Assembly (NCBI GenBank): GCA_029857855.1
Contig: JAOUGG010000078.1
Span: 1 to 8,638, forward strand
DNA: 8,638 nt
Origin: Acidimicrobiia bacterium
GTDB lineage: Bacteria > Actinomycetota > Acidimicrobiia > Acidimicrobiales > SZUA-35
Reading direction: 5' to 3'
Shown piece by piece: positions 1 to 5,300 of this stretch. How positions within the stretch are numbered: the stretch's first letter is position 1; each line of letters opens with the position of its first letter. Made by a program: the position numbers and the translations under genes. The notes beneath the pieces are model-generated. The model was not told where the DNA came from, searched no databases, and was given only the letters and a program-made list of their open reading frames with translations.

Positions 1-280
1 CCGCCTGATCGAAGGTGCGACCCGACGGGGCCAGGTAGATCAAGGGCCTCGGCGGATCGATCTGCTCGACGATGTCGAAGATCGGCTCGGGTTTGAGCAC
101 CATGCCGGCACCTCCGCCGAACGGTGAGTCGTCGACCGTCCGGTGCACGTCGGTGGTCGTCTCCCTCGGGTCGTGAACCCTGATGTCGAGGGTCCCGACC
201 TCCCGGGCCTTGCCGATGATGCTCGCCGACACGAACCCCTCGACCAGGTCGGGAAGGATCGTGAAGACGTCGATGCGCAA
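1..280 (-). CDS. trmD: tRNA (guanine-N1)-methyltransferase TrmD, N-terminal part (cut by window start)
   Basis: TrmD uses S-adenosylmethionine to methylate G37 next to the anticodon of certain tRNAs, which prevents +1 frameshifting. The first 93 codons are present. The protein opens with LRIDVFTIFPDLVEG (the first Leu codon is read as fMet), matching the usual MRIDVFTIFPE start of the family. The conserved block HRTVDDSPFGGGAGMV lies at residues 46-61 and IYLAPSGRTFDQA at 81-93. The trefoil-knot SAM site and the C-terminal domain lie beyond the window. The start is a TTG at 278-280, chosen because it gives exactly the family N-terminus; no ATG or GTG fits. It begins 18 nt after the rimM stop with no clear Shine-Dalgarno sequence, so translation probably depends on coupling to rimM. 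Identification is firm; the start is likely. Confidence 0.93.
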   Translation of the reverse strand, partial: MRIDVFTILPDLVEGFVSASIIGKAREVGTLDIRVHDPRETTTDVHRTVDDSPFGGGAGMVLKPEPIFDIVEQIDPPRPLIYLAPSGRTFDQA

Positions 281-298
281 GGCGTTCGGTTCGGCGGG

Positions 299-853
299 TC
301 AGGCGTCGTCGAGCAGGCCGGCCGGAACATCGACCTGAACCCGCTCGGCATCGTGGCTCTGATAGAACGCCAGCGGGACCAGTCGTCCGTCGCTCAGCTC
401 GAGCAGGTCGGAGGCCGGATTGGCGATCAGGGCGACCACCGGGCCGTGCTCGGTGCCGTGCTGATCGACCAGGATCTTGTCGACCAACTCGTGGACGAAG
501 ACCTCGCCCTCGGTGTCGATCGGTACCGCTTCGAGGAAGACACCCCGCAGCCGGTCCGCCGCGGCGCGATCGTCGACACCCTCGAACCGGACCAGCCACC
601 GGTCCTTATGGGGCCTGGAGGTGGCAATCGTCAGCCAGTCCTCGCCAAACGGGCCGCCGGTGACCCGAAAGCGTGAACCGGGCCTCGTGCGATCGTCGAT
701 CAGGTTGGTGATCCAGGTGACGACGACCTCACCGCGCAGGCCGTGGGCCTTGCCGATTCGGCCGACCTCGAGGTACGACTCGGCACCGGACGCGTCGGGT
801 TCGGTGTTGCTGATGATTTCGCTCATCGGATCAGCGGGCGGGCCGTCGGGCAC
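299..853 (-). CDS. rimM: 16S rRNA processing / ribosome maturation factor RimM
   Basis: RimM binds ribosomal protein S19 and helps mature the 3' domain of 16S rRNA in the 30S subunit. The 184-residue product has the N-terminal RimM barrel with the signature GRIGKAHGLRGEV at residues 31-43. A PRC-type barrel follows from about residue 116 (EVFVHELVDKILV) and ends in the typical VDVPAGLLDDA. Length is normal for the family. The segment after LVPLAF is more divergent than the usual VPFV.. form. The start is uncertain: a GTG at 853 lies 27 nt after the khpA stop, while an ATG at 826 (MSEIISNTE) is nine codons further in; neither has a good Shine-Dalgarno sequence. It is the third gene of the rpsP-khpA-rimM-trmD operon. 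Confidence 0.94.
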   Translation of the reverse strand: MPDGPPADPMSEIISNTEPDASGAESYLEVGRIGKAHGLRGEVVVTWITNLIDDRTRPGSRFRVTGGPFGEDWLTIATSRPHKDRWLVRFEGVDDRAAADRLRGVFLEAVPIDTEGEVFVHELVDKILVDQHGTEHGPVVALIANPASDLLELSDGRLVPLAFYQSHDAERVQVDVPAGLLDDA

Positions 854-880
854 GTTGGCTCGGGCGAACCCGAACGAACG

Positions 881-1153
881 CTATTCGACGAACTCGACCT
901 CGGTGACCACGCCATCCCTGGCGGCGGCGGCACCGACGACGGTGCGTATGGCCGAGGCCACCCGACCACGACGGCCGATCACGCGGCCCATGTCATCGGA
1001 GTTGACGCTGACGTCGAGCCGTACCCGGTCACCATTGGCCGTCGTCTCGATGGAGACGTCGTCGGGCTCCGAGACCATGGCCCGACAGAGGTGAAGAAGG
1101 ACGGCTTCTGCGGTGGGGGCGGGAGAGTCGCTCATCGACATTCCCGCGCTCAC
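881..1153 (-). CDS. khpA: KH-domain RNA-binding protein KhpA
   Basis: This is a small single-KH-domain RNA-binding protein of the KhpA family. In other bacteria (pneumococcus, for example) it partners with KhpB/EloR and influences cell division and RNA fate. The 90-residue product carries the GxxG RNA-binding loop as [16 protein letters not shown], about residues 58-73. It lies between rpsP and rimM, the standard position of this gene in actinobacteria and firmicutes. The GTG at 1153 overlaps the rpsP stop as GTGA, which suggests translational coupling. Two in-frame ATGs at 1141 and 1135 are alternatives; the latter gives [12 protein letters not shown], closer to the usual family length of 75-80 residues. 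Family assignment is firm; the exact start is open. Confidence 0.92.
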   Translation of the reverse strand: MSAGMSMSDSPAPTAEAVLLHLCRAMVSEPDDVSIETTANGDRVRLDVSVNSDDMGRVIGRRGRVASAIRTVVGAAAARDGVVTEVEFVE

Positions 1154-1503
1154 GCTTCGGCGCCGGCAGTAGCCGGAGCGTCGGACTCGGCTGCAGCGGC
1201 CTCGGCCTCAGCGGCCGCTGCCGCCTCCAGGTCCTCGACACTGGTGCCGCTTTCGAAGGCTTCCCAGGCGCCGGACACCTTCAGGAGCTTGACCACCCGG
1301 TCGGTGGGCTGGGCGCCGTCGCGCAGCCAACGGACCGCCTTGACGTTGTCGATCTTGATATCGGAAGGCTCGGTACGGGGGTTGTAGGTACCGACGATCT
1401 CGATGAACCGACCGTCACGGGGGGAACGAGCGTCGGCGGCGACGACTCGGTAGGTCGGTTGCTTCTTCTTCCCCATGCGCATGAGGCGCAGTCGAACTGC
1501 CAC
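1150..1503 (-). CDS. rpsP: 30S ribosomal protein S16 (bS16)
   Basis: S16 is a structural protein of the small ribosomal subunit and is needed for its assembly. The 117-residue product begins [20 protein letters not shown], the hallmark of bS16, and continues with the conserved [14 protein letters not shown] (31-44) and [14 protein letters not shown] (57-70). Residues from about 90 to 117 form an Ala/Glu-rich low-complexity tail of a kind seen in other actinobacterial S16 proteins and absent from E. coli S16. The start is GTG at 1501-1503, preceded by the purine-rich stretch AGAGAAGAGA (1511-1520), seven nucleotides away, which can serve as ribosome binding site. It is the first gene of the leftward operon; its stop overlaps the khpA start. 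Confidence 0.97.
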   Translation of the reverse strand: MAVRLRLMRMGKKKQPTYRVVAADARSPRDGRFIEIVGTYNPRTEPSDIKIDNVKAVRWLRDGAQPTDRVVKLLKVSGAWEAFESGTSVEDLEAAAAAEAEAAAAESDAPATAGAEA

Positions 1504-1654
1504 GATGGTTTCTCTTCTCTGGTCTCGGGTACTTCGGTCTTGTCGCGGTTTCTCACACGCGAATCAAGCAACATATGAGCTTATCGAAGCCTGAATCCGG
1601 CTCCACGCCTGCCGCCCCGCAAATTCAGGGCGCCCCGACACCATACTGAGCAAC
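1504..1654. promoter_or_regulatory. Divergent intergenic region between rpsP operon and OsmC gene
   Basis: This 151-bp non-coding stretch must hold the promoters for the leftward rpsP-khpA-rimM-trmD operon and the rightward OsmC gene, because both genes point away from it. An AT-richer patch (1561-1585, with CATATG at 1572-1577) is the likeliest melting region for the rpsP promoter, but I see no convincing -35/-10 pair there. A 7-bp inverted repeat (CCTGAAT 1590-1596, ATTCAGG 1623-1629) is present but is within chance expectation. Confidence 0.55.
1642..1647 (+). promoter_or_regulatory. Possible -10 element for a leaderless OsmC transcript
   Basis: CATACT matches four of six positions of the TATAAT consensus and ends seven nucleotides before the ATG at 1655. 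There is no Shine-Dalgarno sequence before that ATG. A transcript starting at or next to the ATG would fit both facts. No clear -35 box is visible, so this is tentative. Confidence 0.3.
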
Positions 1655-2080
1655 ATGGCCAACCCCGGATCGACGAAGAACACAACGGTCTTCCATCTCG
1701 ACGGCAAGCGGTTTCTGGGCCGCACCCCTGACGGGCAGCAGCTCATGATCGACGGCGAATCGTACGCCAAGACCGGCATGAACCCCATGGAGGTACTCCT
1801 CAACGCCCTCGGGGCGTGCGCCGCGTTCGACGTGGTCGAGATGATCCGCAAACGTCGCCTCGAGTTGATCTCCTACCGGGTCGAGCTGGAAGGTGACCGG
1901 GCCGGCGGCACGCCGTCGTACTACACCGACATCCGTGCCGTTCACCACATCAACGCCCCGGGTTTGAAGCAGGAGATGGCCGAGCGCTTCGTCGACCTCG
2001 CCACGAACAAGTACTGCTCCGTCGCCTCCAGCTTGAGGGCCGACATCACCTTCGACGTGGTGCTCGAACACACCCCCTGA
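1655..2080 (+). CDS. OsmC/Ohr-family protein (putative peroxiredoxin-like)
   Basis: OsmC/Ohr proteins are cytoplasmic dithiol enzymes that reduce organic hydroperoxides, using a reactive peroxidatic cysteine and a resolving cysteine. The 141-residue product has the family pattern GMNPMEVLLNALGACAAFDV (41-60) with Cys55 in the central helix, and the second motif KYCSVASSL with Cys121. Both catalytic cysteines are therefore present. The overall form (a substituted GESYAKTGMNPME entry and a short N-terminus) resembles the generic OsmC/YhfA-like branch more than Ohr itself, so the true substrate is unknown. The ATG start has no Shine-Dalgarno sequence. The gene is monocistronic, divergent from rpsP and convergent with ffh, which suggests independent regulation. 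Confidence 0.9.
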   Translation: MANPGSTKNTTVFHLDGKRFLGRTPDGQQLMIDGESYAKTGMNPMEVLLNALGACAAFDVVEMIRKRRLELISYRVELEGDRAGGTPSYYTDIRAVHHINAPGLKQEMAERFVDLATNKYCSVASSLRADITFDVVLEHTP

Positions 2081-2105
2081 CCCCTCACCAACCCGTCCCC
2101 CCATC

Positions 2106-2220
2106 CCGAAATTTGCAGCACAGGCGGTGCTCATTACCACCTGAGGCGCACAGAACGATGGTCACTCCGAAATTTGCAGCACAGGCGGTACTCAGTACCA
2201 CCTGGCGCGCGCAGAACGAT
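2106..2220. repeat. Two tandem copies of a 54-bp repeat with an internal dyad
   Basis: The unit starts CCGAAATTTGCAGCACAGG and ends CAGAACGAT. Copy 1 is 2106-2159 and copy 2 is 2167-2220, giving a period of 61 bp. By direct comparison they agree at 49 of 54 positions. Copy 2 contains a near-perfect dyad, CAGGCGGTAC-TCA-GTACCACCTG, with ten-base arms and one mismatch; in copy 1 the right arm has decayed. The pair fills most of the 152-bp gap between the convergent OsmC and ffh genes. There is no T-tract after either arm, so it is not a standard intrinsic terminator, though a hairpin on both strands is possible. It may be a REP-like dispersed element or a pair of protein-binding sites. Confidence 0.85.
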
Positions 2221-2232
2221 CGGGGTGACCGG

Positions 2233-3753
2233 TTAGAGGTCGAAGCCCTCGAGATCGAGGTCCTTGGCCATCTTCTCCAGCTCGGCCTCGTCGAGACGAT
2301 CCAGTCCCGGCAACATCAGCGGGGCCTTGCCGGCCTTGGTGCCCTTAGGCGTCACCCGACCGCTCTGATGGCGACTGCCGCCGCCCTTGGGCGTGACCCG
2401 TCCGCCACCGCCCTTGCGGCCCTTGGCCCCCTTCTTCTTTCCTCGCCGATCCCGCCTCGTCTTCTTGGTGCCCATGCCGCCGAAACGCTTCATCATCTTG
2501 CGCATCTCGGAGAACTGGTTGACGAGGCCCGAAACCTGGGTCGGGTTCGTTCCGGAACCGTTGGCGATGCGGGCCCGACGGGAGGCGTCGATGATGTCGG
2601 GGTTGGCCCGCTCCTCGGTGGTCATCGACCGGATGATGGCCTCGATCTGGTTGACCTGCTTGTCTTCGATCTCGACGTCGCGGATCTCCTTGGGCATGCC
2701 CGGCATCAGCCCGATGAGGTTGTTGAGCGGCCCCATTTTCTTGAGCTGCTGCATCTGGACGAGGAAATCATCGAGCGTGAACTGACCCTCGAGAAGCTTG
2801 GTGGCGGCCTCCTCGGCCTCCTCAGCCTCGAAGGTCTGCTCGGCCCTCTCGATGAGGGTGAGCATGTCGCCCATACCGAGAATGCGGCTGGCCATCCGGT
2901 CGGGGTGGAAGAGATCGAAGTCCTCGATCTTCTCACCGGTGGCGGCGAAGGCGATCGGCCGGCCGATCACCTCCTTGACCGACAGGGCGGCACCACCGCG
3001 GGCGTCGCCGTCGAGTTTGGTGAGGATGACGCCGTCGAGGGCCAGCTTCTCGTGAAACGCCTCGGCCACGTTGACGGCGTCCTGGCCGGTCATGGCGTCG
3101 ACGACGAGGAAGGTGTAGTCGGGGTCGACGGCGATCGAGATCCGCCGGACCTCCTCCATGAGGGCCTCGTCGATGGCGAGACGACCGGCGGTGTCGACGA
3201 TCACCACGTCGCGGCCGGTCGATCGGGCCTCGGCGATCGCGTTGGAGGCCACGGTGACCGGATCGGACGGATCGCTGTAGACCGGAACCTCGATCTGACG
3301 ACCGAGCGTGCGGAGCTGCTCAACGGCAGCCGGCCGCTGGAGGTCCGCGCCGACAAGCAGCGGGTTGCGGCCCTGGCTCTTGAACCAGCGGGCCAGCTTG
3401 GCCGAGCTGGTCGTCTTGCCCGAACCCTGGAGGCCGGCCATCATCACCACGGTCGGCGGTTTCGGCGCGTAGACGATCTCGATGGTCTCCCCACCGAGAC
3501 TGGCGGTCAGTTCCTCGTTGACGATCTTGACGACCTGCTGGGCGGGGTTGAGGGCCTTGTGGACCTCTTCGCCGACGGCCCGCTCTTTGATCCTCGATCG
3601 CAGGTTCTTGACGACGGTCAGGTTGACGTCGGCTTCGAGGAGCGCAACCCGGATCTCGCGGAGGACCTCGTCGACGTCGGCCTCGGTCAGGATGCCCTTG
3701 TTGCGGAGGCGACTGAAGATGCCTTCAAAAGTGTCGGTCAGTGATTCAAACAT
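2233..3753 (-). CDS. ffh: Signal recognition particle protein Ffh (SRP54)
   Basis: Ffh binds 4.5S/SRP RNA and the signal sequences of nascent membrane proteins, then docks on FtsY. The 506-residue product has the N-domain (1-95), the G-domain with P-loop GLQGSGKTT (107-115), DTAGR (187-191) and TKLDGD (245-250), and the Met-rich M-domain (about 305-430). The M-domain includes the SRP-RNA contact region RRARIANGSGTNPTQVSGL (392-410). A Lys/Gly/Arg-rich tail (about 429-476) follows, containing the heptad GRVTPKG twice (451-457 and 465-471). The protein ends in an acidic amphipathic segment (484-506). The total is longer than the roughly 450 residues of E. coli Ffh because of this tail. ATG start; a TAGGAT box lies nine nucleotides upstream. 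The ACT-domain gene ends 46 bp upstream on the same strand. Confidence 0.98.
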   Translation of the reverse strand: MFESLTDTFEGIFSRLRNKGILTEADVDEVLREIRVALLEADVNLTVVKNLRSRIKERAVGEEVHKALNPAQQVVKIVNEELTASLGGETIEIVYAPKPPTVVMMAGLQGSGKTTSSAKLARWFKSQGRNPLLVGADLQRPAAVEQLRTLGRQIEVPVYSDPSDPVTVASNAIAEARSTGRDVVIVDTAGRLAIDEALMEEVRRISIAVDPDYTFLVVDAMTGQDAVNVAEAFHEKLALDGVILTKLDGDARGGAALSVKEVIGRPIAFAATGEKIEDFDLFHPDRMASRILGMGDMLTLIERAEQTFEAEEAEEAATKLLEGQFTLDDFLVQMQQLKKMGPLNNLIGLMPGMPKEIRDVEIEDKQVNQIEAIIRSMTTEERANPDIIDASRRARIANGSGTNPTQVSGLVNQFSEMRKMMKRFGGMGTKKTRRDRRGKKKGAKGRKGGGGRVTPKGGGSRHQSGRVTPKGTKAGKAPLMLPGLDRLDEAELEKMAKDLDLEGFDL

Positions 3754-3762
3754 GGGACCCCA

Positions 3763-3768
3763 ATCCTA
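3763..3768 (-). promoter_or_regulatory. Possible -10 element (TAGGAT) for ffh
   Basis: On the minus strand the box TAGGAT ends nine nucleotides before the ffh ATG (3751-3753). It fits the TAnnnT core of vegetative -10 elements. That spacing would place transcription initiation at or within a few nucleotides of the ATG, giving a leaderless or near-leaderless mRNA. There is no good Shine-Dalgarno sequence. No convincing -35 hexamer is found 16-18 bp further upstream. The same box at nearly the same distance precedes ftsY. Confidence 0.45.
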
Positions 3769-3799
3769 TCTTCGGCTGACCCCTATGATCCGTCCGCCG

Positions 3800-4240
3800 T
3801 CATGGGCGCGCTCCATCTCGAAGGGCGTGCAAGCGGCCAATGGCGTCGTCGGCACGCTCGACAGGCACGAGAATGTGGTCGTGGAGATAGCCGGCCACCA
3901 CGTTGCACGGTATCCCGGCCGCTCCGAGCGCCTTGGAGATGGCGGCCGTCAGCCCGATGGCCTCCAACGAGGTGTGCACGTCGAGAGTGAGCCACGCCGC
4001 CGCAAACGTCGACGACCAACCCCGCTCGACCAGCGTTGCCTCGTCGCAGACAACGGTGATGCTGTCGCCGCCCTCATCCGGTTCACGGATCAGGGCCTCG
4101 ATCCCGGCGCCCAGTGTCAGCTCACCGGCCTCCGCGAACAGTAGCGAGGTGACATGGAACGCACCGGGCCGCCGGACGACGGTCAGCGTGGTCAGAATTG
4201 TGGCCAGATCCGTTTCGCCCGACGGGTGCGACGGGGTCAC
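3800..4240 (-). CDS. ACT-domain protein (ACT_3 / DUF2241-like)
   Basis: The product resembles small stand-alone ACT-domain proteins of the ACT_3 (DUF2241) and ACT_7 type, which are thought to bind amino acids or other small ligands. No reaction is known for this type. With the GTG start at 4240 it has 146 residues. It begins with the family's typical entry SGETDLATIL.., and has the C-terminal ACT pattern HTSLEAIGLTAAISKALGAA followed by GIPCNVVAGYLHDHILVPV. The frame is open further upstream, but that part would overlap the SRPBCC gene and lacks family similarity. GTG 4240 overlaps the SRPBCC stop as GTGA, which supports this start and suggests coupled translation. It ends 46 bp before ffh. 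The ligand is unknown. Confidence 0.82.
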   Translation of the reverse strand: MTPSHPSGETDLATILTTLTVVRRPGAFHVTSLLFAEAGELTLGAGIEALIREPDEGGDSITVVCDEATLVERGWSSTFAAAWLTLDVHTSLEAIGLTAAISKALGAAGIPCNVVAGYLHDHILVPVERADDAIGRLHALRDGARP

Positions 4241-4680
4241 CGATTCCGGGCCGCTGTCTCGAGATCGACGAGGAATCCATTGAATCCCTTCGTCAGTTGG
4301 GCGGCGAGCACGGGACCCATGAGCCGACCGGCCACACCCCACTTGGTGTCGTACCGGTAGTCGAGTTCGGTGGCCGAGCGGTCACCGTCCCCGGTCAGCG
4401 TGAAAGTCACCACGCCTCGGCGAATCGGCAGTCTGGTGGCCGAGTCGATGCTCACCACCATACGACTGTCCGGCTCCCACTCCCGTATGGTCTCCTCGAG
4501 CGTGCCGGTCGGCGAGAGGTCGCAGTGTCGCTGGGCCCCGACACCGGCGACGGCATCGCTGGTGGCGAAGCTGTTGGCCACTCCCGAGTTCCACGAGGCG
4601 ATGTTGGGGAAGTCGGCCAACACCGCCCAGACAGCGGAGCGGGGTACAGGCATCGAACGTCGAACCTTGATTTGTCGCAT
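4237..4680 (-). CDS. SRPBCC-fold protein (polyketide cyclase/dehydrase-like)
   Basis: The 147-residue product looks like a START/Bet v 1-fold (SRPBCC) protein, whose members bind hydrophobic ligands in a deep cavity. It opens with MRQIKVRRSMPVPRSAVWAV followed by LADFPNIASWNSGV (21-34), the usual strand-helix entry of the family (P..VW..L.DF.....W). It later has alternating strand segments (TLEETIREWEP, RMVVSID, GVVTFTLTG, ATELDYRYD) and ends in a long C-terminal helix (LMGPVLAAQLTKGFNGFLVDL). Start ATG 4680 was chosen for the family fit. The frame stays open upstream to 5289, but that extension is antisense to the DoxX gene and low-complexity. It is followed directly by the ACT gene (GTGA overlap). 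Function is unknown. Confidence 0.85.
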   Translation of the reverse strand: MRQIKVRRSMPVPRSAVWAVLADFPNIASWNSGVANSFATSDAVAGVGAQRHCDLSPTGTLEETIREWEPDSRMVVSIDSATRLPIRRGVVTFTLTGDGDRSATELDYRYDTKWGVAGRLMGPVLAAQLTKGFNGFLVDLETAARNR

Positions 4681-4773
4681 GTCGAACCCAACAGGCCCGT
4701 GGCGTGATTTGTTCCTTCCCACTACCGTTGGATCGCCGCCGACCGTCACACGCTCTCGACCGCAAGGCCTCAC
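4681..4773. promoter_or_regulatory. Divergent intergenic region between SRPBCC and DoxX genes
   Basis: These 93 bp separate two genes that read away from each other, so promoters for both are expected here or overlapping the coding starts. I see no convincing -35/-10 pair on either strand. A weak AAGG (4764-4767) lies six nucleotides before the DoxX ATG and may act as its ribosome binding site. Confidence 0.4.
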
Positions 4774-5286
4774 ATGGACTACTCCGACGCACAAAACCTC
4801 GCCCTCCTCCTCCTCCGGGTCTCGCTCGGCCTCATGATGGCGGCCCATGGCTACGCCAAGGTCTTCCGAGGGGGCAGGCTGGCCGGGACGGCGGGCTGGT
4901 TCGATTCCATCGGCATGAGGCCGGGCAGACTCCATGCGCCGCTGGCCGCCGGATCGGAGATCGGTTCGGGCCTGCTCATGGCCCTCGGGCTGCTCCACAG
5001 CTTCGCGGCCATGGCCATGATCGGAGTGATGGTGGTGGCGGCGTGGACGGTGCACCGTCACAACGGGTTCTTCATCATCAGCGAGGGCTGGGAGTACACC
5101 TTCATCATCGCCGTGGCCGCCGCGGCCCTGGCAATCCTTGGACCGGGCGAGTGGTCGATCGACCAGGCGATCGGTCTGGCCGATGATCTCGACGGTCTCA
5201 CCGGGTTGGCGCTGGCGCTGGCCGGCGTGGCCGCCGGCGCCGCTCAGGTGGCGGTGTTCTTCCGTCCGCCCGCCGCCACCGACTGA
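4774..5286 (+). CDS. DoxX-family integral membrane protein
   Basis: DoxX-family proteins are small polytopic membrane proteins. Some take part in thiosulfate:quinone oxidoreduction in archaea, or in a mycobacterial redox-membrane complex with SodA, but most are uncharacterised. The 170-residue product shows the N-terminal helix ALLLLRVSLGLMMAAHGYAK (10-29) with the conserved HG.AK, hydrophobic helices at about 56-75, 77-93 and 108-123, and the typical NGFFIISEGWEYTF (97-110) and GPGEWSID (123-130) loops. A fifth hydrophobic stretch (about 142-163) precedes a short polar tail. The hydrophobic pattern supports this strand over the antisense frame. It is alone on the plus strand and converges on ftsY with a 14-bp gap. 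Confidence 0.9.
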   Translation: MDYSDAQNLALLLLRVSLGLMMAAHGYAKVFRGGRLAGTAGWFDSIGMRPGRLHAPLAAGSEIGSGLLMALGLLHSFAAMAMIGVMVVAAWTVHRHNGFFIISEGWEYTFIIAVAAAALAILGPGEWSIDQAIGLADDLDGLTGLALALAGVAAGAAQVAVFFRPPAATD

Positions 5287-5300
5287 CACCGGCTACGCCG

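Noticed and set aside
143..676. Plus-strand open frame opposite trmD and rimM
   Set aside because: Both genes on the minus strand have clear family signatures across the same bases; this frame has none.
1590..1629. 7-bp inverted repeat CCTGAAT/ATTCAGG in the rpsP-OsmC region as an operator
   Set aside because: A seven-base pair of arms separated by 26 bp is expected by chance fairly often in a region this size, and no second copy supports it.
2106..2220. CRISPR-like array
   Set aside because: There are only two units, the spacer is 7 bp, the unit is 54 bp, and no cas genes are present.
2113..3744. 543-codon open frame on the plus strand opposite ffh
   Set aside because: It is antisense to an unmistakable Ffh gene, has His/Asp/Gly/Leu-rich composition typical of a GC-driven shadow frame, and shows no recognisable domain.
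4681..5289. Upstream extension of the SRPBCC frame to a 350-residue protein
   Set aside because: The added part is antisense to the DoxX gene, is rich in Gly/Arg/His/Glu with no fold signature, and the SRPBCC family starts at the ATG at 4680.
5287..5300. Small CGGC-TAC-GCCG hairpin between DoxX and ftsY stops as bidirectional terminator
   Set aside because: The stem is only four base pairs, with no T-run on either strand.
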